Shown: piece by piece, positions 16,566 through 25,500 of the stretch
Numbering within the stretch: the stretch's first letter is position 1
Layout of the letters: each line of letters opens with the position of its first letter
NCBI GenBank assembly: GCA_023667055.1
Contig: JAMPAV010000001.1
Span: 1-62,439, forward strand
Source of the DNA: Muribaculum sp.
Lineage (GTDB): Bacteria > Bacteroidota > Bacteroidia > Bacteroidales > Muribaculaceae
DNA: 62,439 nt
Direction: 5' to 3'
The notes under the pieces: model-generated
What the model saw: the letters and a program-made list of their open reading frames with translations, nothing else
The model's database searches: none
What the model was told of the DNA's origin: nothing
Position numbers and translations under genes: made by a program

Positions 16566-16590
16566 TCACTAAATTAATCACCATAATCAT
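16540..16590 (-). CDS. Mini-ORF with perfect Shine-Dalgarno inside composite element
   Basis: AGGAGG (16598-16603) stands 7 bases before ATG on the minus strand. The reading frame encodes MIMVINLVTLELRVKS and stops inside the heptamer array, which supplies the last codons. A consensus Shine-Dalgarno at ideal spacing is rare in Bacteroidota, so its presence argues for a function or for descent from a real gene start. Translation is not proven; the peptide resembles nothing I know. Confidence 0.3.
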   Translation of the reverse strand: MIMVINLVTLELRVKS

Positions 16591-16651
16591 TGGTTTTCCT
16601 CCTGTGTAAGGGGCTTCTGGCCCCTTAAGACAATGCTAATTTAGCGACATT
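16562..16651 (-). repeat. Composite palindromic element between sdaA and rnz
   Basis: A 15-base inverted repeat (16562-16576 and 16637-16651, one mismatch) encloses a GC-rich hairpin (16607-16627, TAAGGGGC / GCCCCTTA) and the mini-ORF start with its Shine-Dalgarno. Heptamer arrays lie directly outside both arms (16518-16559 and 16655-16682). The whole 165-bp unit fills the gap between two minus-strand genes and has the layout of a small non-autonomous mobile element. Confidence 0.7.
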
Positions 16652-16654
16652 GCC

Positions 16655-16682
16655 CTTAACTCTTAGCCCTTAACTCTTAATA
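16655..16682 (-). repeat. Heptamer array (CTTAACT)4, sdaA side
   Basis: Four 7-base units (CTTAACT, CTTAGCC, CTTAACT, CTTAATA) run up to the stop codon of sdaA. They have the same orientation and unit as the array on the other side of the inverted repeat. Confidence 0.85.
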
Positions 16683-16683
16683 A

Positions 16684-17901
16684 TCATTTCCTCAGCATTT
16701 GCTGATAGTCTTTCGCAAGACCTCCTTCTCCGGTCTCTTTATATAAAGAAGGTAGGTCGTGCCCTGTCTCCTTCATCACGTTCACCAGCTTATCGTAAGA
16801 TACCCGGTGGCTTCCGTCGGTAAATGATGCATATACATTTGCATCAAGTGCACGGGCCGCTGCGTAGGCGTTTCGCTCTATGCATGGAATCTGCACCAGC
16901 CCGCACACGGGGTCGCATGTCATTCCCAGGTGATGCTCAAGCCCCATCTCGGCGGCGTATTCGATCTGGGCGGGACTGCCGCCGAAAAGCTGTGTCGCTG
17001 CAGCTGCCGCCATGGCACACGCCACGCCCACTTCCCCCTGACAACCCACGTCGGCACCTGATATTGAGGCGTTGTGCTTGGCAACATTGCCGAAGAGTCC
17101 GGCCGTGGCTAAGGCATGAAGTATTTGTGACTCGTGGAATCTGCGGCTTTCCCATAGATGATAGAGCACTCCGGGTATCACCCCGCTCGAACCGCAGGTG
17201 GGAGCGGTCACGATCTCACCGCCTGAGGCGTTCTCCTCACTGACTGCCAGGGCGTAGGCAAACACACGTCCACGGCTTTTCAGATTGTCGCGGTAGCCTC
17301 CGGCCTTTACGAAGTAGGAGCTTGCCTTGCGTTGAAGATTGAGTGGGCCGGGGAGTCGTCCTTCATGGTTTAGTCCGCGTTCCACGGAGTCTTTCATCAC
17401 TCGCCACACCTCGGCTAAGTAATCCCATATCTCCTTTCCCTCGCATTGTTCCACATATTCCCAATAGGTGTAGCCGGTGCGCTCGCAATATGCCATTATG
17501 TCGCTTATGGTCTTTAGGGTATATATGTCGCCCGACTGGGTCAGCGGTTTGCCGGGCTCTTCAAGTGCACCGCCTCCGACGCTGAATACAGTCCATTCAT
17601 CCGTGCTCCTGCCTTCCGCATCAAGACTCTTGAAGGTCATTCCGTTGGGATGGTATTCAAGGAAGGTGTCCGGTTTCCAGATTATTTCCACTGTCTTACC
17701 GGTTTTCTCAAATTCGTCGATTATGGCAAGATCTGTCATGTGCCCTTTGCCGGTGGCTGCAAGACTCCCGAATAGTGTCACTTCAAATTTTTCCGTCTCG
17801 GGGTGTGAGTCGCGGAATATCTCGGCGGCCTTGCGTGGACCCATGGTGTGCGACGATGACGGCCCCGTGCCTATCTTGAATAATTCTTTCAGAGATTTCA
17901 T
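16684..17901 (-). CDS. sdaA: L-serine ammonia-lyase, iron-sulfur type
   Basis: 405 residues, the single-chain type with the beta domain (G-T-G-P-S-S-S-H-T-M-G-P, residues 11-22) joined to the alpha domain. A-P-T-C-G-S-S-G lies at 233-240, and cysteines 287, 329 and 340 have the spacing expected for the oxygen-sensitive [4Fe-4S] cluster. It deaminates L-serine to pyruvate. A -7 box on the minus strand (TAATTTTG, 17991-17998) and a palindrome at 17956-17980 lie upstream. Three serine tRNAs lie nearby, which I treat as coincidence. Confidence 0.93.
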   Translation of the reverse strand: MKSLKELFKIGTGPSSSHTMGPRKAAEIFRDSHPETEKFEVTLFGSLAATGKGHMTDLAIIDEFEKTGKTVEIIWKPDTFLEYHPNGMTFKSLDAEGRSTDEWTVFSVGGGALEEPGKPLTQSGDIYTLKTISDIMAYCERTGYTYWEYVEQCEGKEIWDYLAEVWRVMKDSVERGLNHEGRLPGPLNLQRKASSYFVKAGGYRDNLKSRGRVFAYALAVSEENASGGEIVTAPTCGSSGVIPGVLYHLWESRRFHESQILHALATAGLFGNVAKHNASISGADVGCQGEVGVACAMAAAAATQLFGGSPAQIEYAAEMGLEHHLGMTCDPVCGLVQIPCIERNAYAAARALDANVYASFTDGSHRVSYDKLVNVMKETGHDLPSLYKETGEGGLAKDYQQMLRK

Positions 17902-17955
17902 TATGTCGTTATGTCTAAATTTATATGCCTTTACAGGTTAGTTAAACGCTAAAAC

Positions 17956-17980
17956 CGAAGTCTCGCATCGCGTGACTTCG
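17956..17980. repeat. Palindrome CGAAGTCTCGC-ATC-GCGTGACTTCG in sdaA leader
   Basis: Eleven-base arms with one mismatch and a 3-base spacer. It begins about 10 bases after the likely -7 box of sdaA (17991-17998) and would form a hairpin close to the 5' end of the mRNA. Confidence 0.7.
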
Positions 17981-18073
17981 AATTCGTTTGCAAAATTAAT
18001 ACTTTTTCATCTATAAAAGTATCGAAAATTTATTAAAATATACAAAAGTTACCCAAACACTACATTTTTTTAT

Positions 18074-18081
18074 TAACTTTG
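18074..18081 (+). promoter_or_regulatory. -7 box TAACTTTG for lipoprotein gene
   Basis: A perfect TAACTTTG 27 bases before the start at 18109. No clear TTG stands 19-20 bases upstream. Confidence 0.5.
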
Positions 18082-18108
18082 CAGTTTGAAACAACAAATA
18101 CAATAGAC

Positions 18109-19026
18109 ATGAAGAAATTTTTATTGGCTACGGCAATATTGGCAACCATTCTGACATCTTGCGATACCAATTCGAAAGATTCCTATTCAACAATAAACTT
18201 TGTGGAATATAATCTTATTACTAATCTTGAAGATGATGCAGCACCGGCACAGGCATCTTCTGCAGTATATAATATGAAGATTAATTACAGCAAAAACTGT
18301 GTTGATTTAAGGGAATCCGGACTTTCAATCGACGACCGGAAAATAACCTTCGAGACTGATACAATGGCTCTGACCACATCTTATCTCGTGTCAAGCAATG
18401 GTTCTGACTACATCACGCAAGGACATTTCAGCAAAAAGAGTAATGTAGGAGTTGGTGAAAACATCACAGATATGAATGCTACGTTTACACCTGGCGTCTA
18501 TAACATTACAAGTATCTATATCCCTGAACTTGAAAGCACTGCATACTCATTTGGCAATAGGTTGCTTATGAGCTATAATATTGGCGACAAATATCATGTC
18601 CAAACATTTTGGTCCATCTGCTACTATGCCGGCAAAAGCTATGTAAGTGGCAACGGCTCGAACTATAGTACCTACAACACATCCTATCGCGTGGATCTTA
18701 ATCTTGATAAGAATACTGCTAAGGTCGTGGTGTTATATCCTGAGTTCAGCACCGAAAATGCTGAAGTGCCACAGGCCATATTGTTGGAAAATATTCCGGT
18801 CGCAATGACACACGACAGTTATTATCTATATGCAGAGTCTCCAAAGACACGTGTGCTTGGTAAGAAAGACAATACCGTTGCATTTGTGGATTCGGACAAC
18901 TTTAATGTCTCTAACTTCAGCATGAGAATAGTAAGTGCCGATTTGACAGAGGCATCTTTCAATTATCGTATTGACAATTATCTCGTGAATTTTGAAGGAT
19001 GTTCGGTAGTGAAGGCCTCAAAATAA
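18109..19026 (+). CDS. Lipoprotein of unknown function
   Basis: 305 residues from the ATG at 18109; the ORF runs further upstream but that part overlaps the promoter. The start M-K-K-F-L-L-A-T-A and the lipobox I-L-T-S-C place the lipidated Cys near residue 18. The rest is rich in Tyr, Ser, Asn and beta-strand patterns and may be a beta-barrel of the calycin-like type seen in Bacteroides lipoproteins; I cannot identify it firmly. It is monocistronic and followed by tRNA genes. Confidence 0.75.
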   Translation: MKKFLLATAILATILTSCDTNSKDSYSTINFVEYNLITNLEDDAAPAQASSAVYNMKINYSKNCVDLRESGLSIDDRKITFETDTMALTTSYLVSSNGSDYITQGHFSKKSNVGVGENITDMNATFTPGVYNITSIYIPELESTAYSFGNRLLMSYNIGDKYHVQTFWSICYYAGKSYVSGNGSNYSTYNTSYRVDLNLDKNTAKVVVLYPEFSTENAEVPQAILLENIPVAMTHDSYYLYAESPKTRVLGKKDNTVAFVDSDNFNVSNFSMRIVSADLTEASFNYRIDNYLVNFEGCSVVKASK

Positions 19027-19056
19027 CCAAAAAAATCAAAAAAAAACGATTTGGAT

Positions 19057-19087
19057 TTGGCGGAATAAAAAAAAATGATTAACTTTG
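19057..19087 (+). promoter_or_regulatory. tRNA promoter, TTG-N20-TAACTTTG
   Basis: TTG (19057-19059), 20 bases, TAACTTTG (19080-19087): a perfect consensus 38 bases before tRNA-Ser(GGA). It should transcribe both serine tRNAs up to the terminator at 19355. Confidence 0.8.
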
Positions 19088-19125
19088 CAGTCGCAAATGC
19101 GAGAGCACACGTCTGCAAAGCATTT

Positions 19126-19213
19126 GGAGTGATGCTCGAGTGGCTGAAGAGGCACGCCTGGAAAGCGTGTAAACGCCAAAAGCGTTTCCCGAGTTCGAAT
19201 CTCGGTCACTCCG
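19126..19213 (+). tRNA. tRNA-Ser (anticodon GGA)
   Basis: An 88-base class II tRNA. The acceptor stem is GGAGTGA / TCACTCC, the anticodon stem CACGC / GCGTG holds GGA at 19160-19162, a long variable arm follows and the T loop TTCGAAT is present. CCA is not encoded, so it must be added after processing. Confidence 0.95.
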
Positions 19214-19264
19214 CATGGAGGCCACACGGAAACGTGTGTTCGTTATGAAAATGTGGAAATTTTC

Positions 19265-19352
<88 letters not shown>

Positions 19353-19354
19353 AT

Positions 19355-19380
19355 AAAGCCTGATTATCAGGCTTTTGTTG
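19355..19380 (+). terminator. Terminator of the tRNA-Ser pair
   Basis: A 9-bp perfect stem (AAAGCCTGA / TCAGGCTTT) with loop TTA and following T residues, directly after the encoded CCA. Confidence 0.85.
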
Positions 19381-19498
19381 TATCTACACCCAATTTTACA
19401 CCCCAAACTGTAAAGTTGGGTGTTTTTATGAATATTTAACGCCGCCAGTGGCTCATCCGTTAGCCTCCGTTAACATTACATATTCTATCGTTTTCATT

Positions 19499-19969
19499 AT
19501 GAAAAAATCACTCTTATTCTTAATTGCCTCAATTCTTGCCTTCTCGCTGACAAGCTGCGATGATGAAAAAGATGTAACTCCTATGAATTTAAATCTTCTT
19601 GCCGGAACTTGGGAAGTCGTTGAATCAGATTTTGACAATCGAGGCTGTATATATGAAATAAAAACAGCCCCGGATCGCACTGAAGGAACGTATGGAGGAT
19701 ATTACGGCACTATCACAACTTATTATCTTTCGGTTTCAGGAAATCCGATTTTTGACAAAGAATATAATTGGAGTAGCCGATATATAGAAAATCATCTGCC
19801 GCTCTTGGATTTAACACTAACAGGAGAACTTGACAGTGAAGACCCGTGGGCTGGTAGTTATTTTTACAAAATAACAACATTGACTGATACGCACATGTGT
19901 TGGAAAGATAATTCAAATGGAGACAACGGCATAATTAAATTCAAACGTCGCACAGACATTATCGAATAA
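19499..19969 (+). CDS. Small lipocalin-like lipoprotein
   Basis: 156 residues from the ATG at 19499. The signal K-K-S-L-L-F-L-I-A-S-I-L-A-F ends in the lipobox S-L-T-S-C (Cys near 20). The mature part begins with L-L-A-G-T-W-E-V-V-E-S, the typical first strand of lipocalin-like proteins in Bacteroidetes. Its ligand is unknown. It stands alone between tRNA genes and the OmpA-domain gene. Confidence 0.7.
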   Translation: MKKSLLFLIASILAFSLTSCDDEKDVTPMNLNLLAGTWEVVESDFDNRGCIYEIKTAPDRTEGTYGGYYGTITTYYLSVSGNPIFDKEYNWSSRYIENHLPLLDLTLTGELDSEDPWAGSYFYKITTLTDTHMCWKDNSNGDNGIIKFKRRTDIIE

Positions 19970-20071
19970 GCGTCTTTCAGACACCGACATACTATCTCGT
20001 CCATGCGAAATATCGGATGGTAGTCGATGGATGTGGAATTCATGTTGAGAGCATACTATGCCGATAATAAG

Positions 20072-20105
20072 AAAAAGTTGACTTTGTAGAAAGTCAACTT
20101 TTTAA
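20072..20105. terminator. Bidirectional terminator between lipoprotein and OmpA genes
   Basis: A 14-bp perfect stem (AAAAAGTTGACTTT and complement) with loop GTAG, flanked by A and T runs; it serves both convergent genes. Confidence 0.88.
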
Positions 20106-20126
20106 GAATAGAGAAGTGATAAAGCG

Positions 20127-20978
20127 TCATGCACCGTAATTGACCAGAATATCGGCCCGACGGTTGTAGGCGTCTGAACCGAATTGTCCGGTCTGTCCTC
20201 CTGAAACTATCTTGATGCGGTCTGCTGATACTCCATGTGCCACAAGATAGTTTTCAATATTTTCTGCACGTTTTTCACACAATGCCTCATTGTAGGCTGC
20301 GCTTCCGGTTGGACTTGCATACGCTGTAATCGTGATGTCGGCTCCGGTGTTCTTTGCAGCCTCGGCAATGTCGTTAAGCACAGCGTTGTCCGGGACTGCC
20401 GATGCATTGTTGGCGAAATAATAGAGGTAATCAACCTGTCGGCCATCGGCGGCCTCCTGATTTATAAGATCATCGCTTGCCTTTGGATATTTGCCATACA
20501 CCTCAACTCCATCGATGTATCCTTTCACGGCTGCTGCCGTTCTCGAGACCCCATCCTTGACAGAATTCACGGAGTTGTCGATTGTGCCACCAACGGCCCT
20601 GCCCGCCTGCGCTACGGCACCTGCCGCTTTACTTACCTGACCTTTCAGGGCTGTGAAGGGAGCATGCTTGGTGATGGTCGTGGTTTGTGCTGTCCTGTCC
20701 TGTGAGGTCTTGCTGTCACGAGTGGCAAGGTAGATGCAGCAACCTACCGCAAGAAGAGCAAACAACGCGGCTGCCCACCAGCCACCCCATTTTTTCTTCT
20801 TCACCGGCTCGTCAATTTCGGGGGTGTCCATCATCACGGCCGCTGCCGCTGCCTTTTTATCGGCCGCTGCAGCTGCGACTTCAGCTGCGGTAGCACCCTT
20901 GTCTTCAATTTCAAGATATACATGATCCTCAATCAGTTTCTGATCTGAGTCTGCGGAATTAAAATTAGTCTTTTTCAT
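20127..20978 (-). CDS. OmpA-domain protein with single membrane anchor
   Basis: 283 residues. A cytoplasmic N-terminus with an Ala/Lys-rich stretch (28-48) is followed by one membrane helix (about 69-85) and a long linker. The C-terminal domain (about 170-283) is OmpA-like: Y-Y-F-A-N-N-A-S, then I-T-I-T-A-Y-A-S-P-T-G, N-E-A-L-C-E-K-R-A-E-N-I and Y-N-R-R-A-D-I. Such domains bind peptidoglycan. The topology, inner-membrane anchor with periplasmic OmpA domain, resembles MotB-type or envelope-linking proteins more than outer-membrane OmpA. Confidence 0.8.
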   Translation of the reverse strand: MKKTNFNSADSDQKLIEDHVYLEIEDKGATAAEVAAAAADKKAAAAAVMMDTPEIDEPVKKKKWGGWWAAALFALLAVGCCIYLATRDSKTSQDRTAQTTTITKHAPFTALKGQVSKAAGAVAQAGRAVGGTIDNSVNSVKDGVSRTAAAVKGYIDGVEVYGKYPKASDDLINQEAADGRQVDYLYYFANNASAVPDNAVLNDIAEAAKNTGADITITAYASPTGSAAYNEALCEKRAENIENYLVAHGVSADRIKIVSGGQTGQFGSDAYNRRADILVNYGA

Positions 20979-21089
20979 AGCAGTAAAAATTTAAATTAAG
21001 ATTATCTCATACAACAATCAGAATTCAAAATTTACTGCTAATGAATCATAAATAAAGTTTATATGGGTTATATGGTTATTATTATGGTG

Positions 21090-22190
21090 TTATTGCTTTG
21101 GAGTTTGGGAATCGCTCCATTTCTGGAGGCGGTCATATTCTTTTTTGGTGATACGCATGAATGAGCCGTGCTGCGGACGTTTCACTCCTTTTATGTTCTG
21201 TGGGTTGGAGAAATTGCGCATGTTCTTGTCGGCTTTGCATATCCTATAGTTGCGGGGCTTGGAGGAATATTCGATATATCCAATATGCCAAGTGTCTTCG
21301 CCCGGAAGCTGGAATGCCGATACACCCTCACATTTCTTGTTTCCCTCGAAGTTGATGTAGTCATCATCCACCGGCTCGCTCCAGGGGCCGGTAAGTCTTG
21401 GACTTGTGGCGGTGAATAGCCCCGGTTTCCCTCCTTCTTTCTTGATCATCAAATGCCATAGGCCATCGGCCGGGACCCAGTTGATATCAGCGTCGATAGT
21501 GGCGTATCCCCAGTCGAAAAGCAATTTGGGTTGTGTGAGTTTTGTGAAAGTCTCGTCTGCGTATGAATAATACATTCGGTCGTATGCCTCTTCATCGCGG
21601 TTCCACATGGAATAGTAAATCATATATCCACCCTTTTTGCCGTCTGGCCACTGATAGGTTGCGTCCCATACGATTTGGGGTGCCCATACGCGGTTGATGG
21701 TGCTCCAGTCTTTATATACGCTTTCATCGTTGGGGTTGCAGAAAATCTCCTTTCCCTTGCGATAGTCGAAAGAGGTGGATTGCCAGTTTATCAGGTCCGG
21801 ACTTGTGAGAAGGCAGATTCCGTAGTTATCCCAGGTCTCTTTCTTCCCAAGGCGGTTCTTTGCATTATTGTTGGCCTCCATATCGGTGCATACCATAAGG
21901 AATCCCTTGTCGTCATGTCGGCGAGTGATGTAGGCGTCGCGTGTGCGTCCTTCTATCGGAGCCATTTTGTGGTCGCTGAAAATAGAGTCGCCATCGAGAA
22001 GGTCATGAAAATTTACTCCATCTTCGCTTATGGCGTATGCAGTCCAAGCCGGACCGGCATCGTTCATGTGGCAATAGAGAATGCGGTCGCCTTTCTGGAG
22101 ATTTCCGACTTCGGCAGGTTTCTTCTGTCCTGCGAGTAGGGTTGTGGCAGAGAGGATTAATAATGCTGATGCAATAAAGTTTTGTTTCAT
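21090..22190 (-). CDS. GH43-like glycoside hydrolase
   Basis: 366 residues with signal peptide (about 1-20). It fits the five-bladed propeller of GH43-type enzymes: T-R-D-A-Y-I-T-R-R-H near residue 84, V-W-A-P-Q-I-V-W-D near 168, D-A-D-I-N-W near 233 and C-E-G-V-S-A-F near 288 with the likely acid Glu. Family members remove arabinose or xylose from plant polysaccharides; the substrate here is not readable. It is monocistronic and ends before the OmpA gene. Confidence 0.8.
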   Translation of the reverse strand: MKQNFIASALLILSATTLLAGQKKPAEVGNLQKGDRILYCHMNDAGPAWTAYAISEDGVNFHDLLDGDSIFSDHKMAPIEGRTRDAYITRRHDDKGFLMVCTDMEANNNAKNRLGKKETWDNYGICLLTSPDLINWQSTSFDYRKGKEIFCNPNDESVYKDWSTINRVWAPQIVWDATYQWPDGKKGGYMIYYSMWNRDEEAYDRMYYSYADETFTKLTQPKLLFDWGYATIDADINWVPADGLWHLMIKKEGGKPGLFTATSPRLTGPWSEPVDDDYINFEGNKKCEGVSAFQLPGEDTWHIGYIEYSSKPRNYRICKADKNMRNFSNPQNIKGVKRPQHGSFMRITKKEYDRLQKWSDSQTPKQ

Positions 22191-22230
22191 AGCCGGATTT
22201 TATTCTGCATAGTGAATTGTATTGAGAATT

Positions 22231-22266
22231 AAAAAATCCGGCAGCGTACTTTGCTGTCGGACTTTT
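22231..22266 (-). terminator. Terminator of tRNA-Ser(GCT)
   Basis: A 9-bp stem (TCCGGCAGC with GCTGTCGGA, one wobble pair) with flanking A/T runs; on the minus strand it ends in TTTTTT, directly after the tRNA. Confidence 0.75.
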
Positions 22267-22267
22267 G

Positions 22268-22354
22268 CGGTGAGGACGAGATTCGAACTCGTGGTAGGAT
22301 TGCTCCTACGTCAGTTTAGCAAACTGGTGGTTTCAGCCACTCACCCACCTCACC
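22268..22354 (-). tRNA. tRNA-Ser (anticodon GCT)
   Basis: An 87-base class II tRNA on the minus strand: acceptor stem GGTGAGG / CCTCACC, anticodon GCT (complement at 22318-22320), long variable arm and T loop TTCGAAT. The anticodon stem has one mismatch at its outer pair. CCA is not encoded. Confidence 0.93.
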
Positions 22355-22383
22355 TTTAGAGGTCTTTCCCTCAATTGCGAGTG

Positions 22384-22414
22384 CAAAGTTAATAAGTTTT
22401 TTTTAATTCTCCAA
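22384..22414 (-). promoter_or_regulatory. tRNA-Ser(GCT) promoter, TTG-N20-TAACTTTG
   Basis: On the minus strand, TTG (22412-22414), 20 bases, TAACTTTG (22384-22391), 29 bases before the tRNA. Confidence 0.8.
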
Positions 22415-22453
22415 ATATTTTGCCAATAATTTTCTTAAATCATCTTTTTTTTC

Positions 22454-22461
22454 TAATTTTG
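22454..22461 (+). promoter_or_regulatory. -7 box TAATTTTG for S41 protease gene
   Basis: TAATTTTG 41 bases before the start at 22503; the -33 position reads TTT instead of TTG. Confidence 0.5.
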
Positions 22462-22502
22462 CAAAGAATAGAATCTATAAACTAACCCAAACCCCTAAAA
22501 AT

Positions 22503-25500
22503 ATGCAAAGGAAATTATTGTTAGGTTTGGCTTGTATGGTCAGTATTGGTGTGATGGCAGAGTCTCCGCTTTGGTTGAGGGATGCCGGCATTTCACCGGA
22601 TGGTAAGACTATCGCCTTTACCTATAAAGGAGACATATTCACGGTTGCAACTTCCGGTGGAGAAGCGCGTCAACTTACTTCCGACGAGGCGTTTGATTCC
22701 AGACCAATATGGACAAATGATGGTAAGCGAATTGTATTTCGCAGCGACCGTGAAGGTAGTGATGATGTGTTCATCATGAATGCCAATGGCGGAAAAGTGA
22801 CACGACTTACTACTTCAAGCTTAGCTGAGATGCCGTTGGCTTTTCTAAATGACTCAACGCTTCTTTATTCTGCCAATGAGATGCCTGCACGCACCTCGGC
22901 ACAAGCACCGATACTGCCTCAGACGTATGCTCTGAATATAAACAGACCGGGTACGCGTCCCACGATGTTCCTGTCCATGCCTATGCTGTTCTCATCGTCC
23001 GGTAAAGACGGGAAAATCATCTTTACGGATAAGAAGGGTTATGAAGACCCATTCCGTAAGCATGAGCGTAGTAGTGGCACCAACGATATCTGGCTCTATG
23101 ACAATGGTGACTTCCGACAACTTACCGATTTCAACGGACATGACAGGAATGCAGTGTGGGCTCCGGCCAAAGATTCATTCTATTTCCTGTCTGAAGAAGA
23201 TGGCACAATCAACGTGTATGTCGGCAGTCTGAATGGTGGGAAGAGACAACTCACTAAATTTGAAAAGCATCCGGTGCGCAATTTGTCTGTTGCTTCCGAT
23301 GGCACTATGGCATTCAGCTGGGATGGCGAACTTTATACTCTCAAAGAGGGCGGCCAACCGCAAAAGGTGAATGTGGAGATTATTGCGGATGATTATGACT
23401 CGGATCTGGTGAAACGCTATGTATCCGGTGGTGCATCTGCTTTTTATGTGGCACCCAAAGGTAATGAACTTGCCATAGTATTGCGCGGTGATGTTTACGT
23501 CACTGATGCCAAATATAAAACTACAAAGCGCATTACAGATACTCCTGACCAGGAACGCACTGTAAGCATTTCGCCTGATGGCAAGTTTATGGTCTATGAC
23601 AGCGACCGCGAGGGATATTGGCAGCTATTCAAGGCCACCATAAAAGATAAGGATAAGGATCAGTTTGCATACGCCAATGAGATAGAAGAGGAGCCACTCT
23701 ATAAGTGTGCCACCAGCGCTATGCAGCCGGTCATAAGTCCGGATGGTAAGAAAGTGGCTTTCCTTGAGAACCGCAGCGAGCTTCGTGTAATGGATCTCAC
23801 ATCTAAGGAGGTGAAGACGGTGCTGGATGGAAAATACAATTATTCATACGCTGATGGCGACCAACAGTTTGTATGGAGTCCCGACAGCGAATGGCTTCTT
23901 ATGAACTATATTGGTGTTGGAGGTTGGAACAATACCGACATTGCACTTGTAAAGGCGGACGGTTCGGAGGTGGTTGACCTCACGGAAAGTGGTTTCAGCG
24001 ACGGCAATCCAAAGTGGGTACTCGGCGGCAAGGCCATTGCCTACGAATCTGCGAAATATGGCATGAAGAACACCGGAAGCTGGGGCAACCAAAGCGATAT
24101 AATACTAATGGCTCTTGACGGCGAAGCCTGGGATGACTTCAACATGACTGAGGAAGAAGCAGATCTCAAGGAGAAGGCTGAAAAGAACAAAGATGATGAT
24201 TCGGATTCCAAAGACTCAAAAAAGGACAAGAAAGGGAAGAAAAAGGACAAAAAAGACAAAAAGGATAAGGCCGACAATGACAAGAAAGAGAAGTTTGTGC
24301 CTGATCTTGCCAACCGTCGTTATCGTACGCGTCGCTTGACCGGCAACTCTGCAATGATTGGAGATTATTTCTTGACCAACAAGGGTGATAAACTTTATTA
24401 TACAGCGTCGTCCACCGAAGGCAAACGCAATCTCTATTGTCGCGACCTTAAGGAGGGTGATGTGTCGGTGGTGGCCCCCGGCATAAGCGGTATGGAAGCG
24501 GACGCGAAGGGAGAAAATCTGTTTGTGTGGAGTAATGGTGGCATCAAGAAACTATCGCTTTCAAATGATAAACTTGAAGATGTAGAGTATCAGGCTCTCT
24601 ATGACCGCAAACCCTCAAAGGAAAGGGAGTATATCTACAACCACATGCTCCGTCAGGTCAATGATAAGTTTTATGATGAGAATCTTCATGGTGTTGACTG
24701 GCAATACTATGGTGACCACTATCGTAAGTTCCTTCCACATATCTCCAACAACCGCGACTTTGCAGAGATGCTTAGCGAGATACTTGGCGAATTGAATGCT
24801 TCCCATACCGGCGGACGCAGTTACGGCTCAGGCCCCAACCTTTCCACTTCATCGCTGGGTGCATACTTTGATGAGGCGCATGATGGCGATGGTTTAAAGG
24901 TTGAGGAAGTAATAGCCCGTGGTCCGTTATCCACCAAGTCTGCATCCGTGAAACCGGGTGAGATAATACTCGCTATAGATGGAGAGAATATATCACCTCT
25001 GCAGGATGTCAATCCAATGCTCGACGGCAAGTCCGGCAAAAAAGTACGCCTGTCAGTAAAGGGGACTGATGGCAAGACAAGAGAAATATATGTGCGTCCG
25101 GTTTCGATGGGTGATTTGTCGGAACTGAGCTACGACCGTTGGGTGGAACATAATGAGGCACTTGTTGACAGCCTTTCCGGAGGCAGAATAGGCTACATTC
25201 ATGTGGAGGGTATGAACACAGCCAGTTATCAGAATGCCTACGACCGTATTCTTGGCAAATACCGCAATTGCGATGCTGTGATAGTGGATACCCGTTATAA
25301 CGGAGGCGGATGGCTTCACAATGACCTTGCCATTCTCCTAAACGGCAAGGAATATGCCCAATATGCTCCACGGGGCAGATACATTGGAAGTGAACCCTGG
25401 GCTCAATGGAACAAGCCATCTGTTATGCTTGTCAATGAATGCAACTATAGCGATGCGTCAGGCACCCCATACGTATATCAGACTCTCAATATCGGCGACG

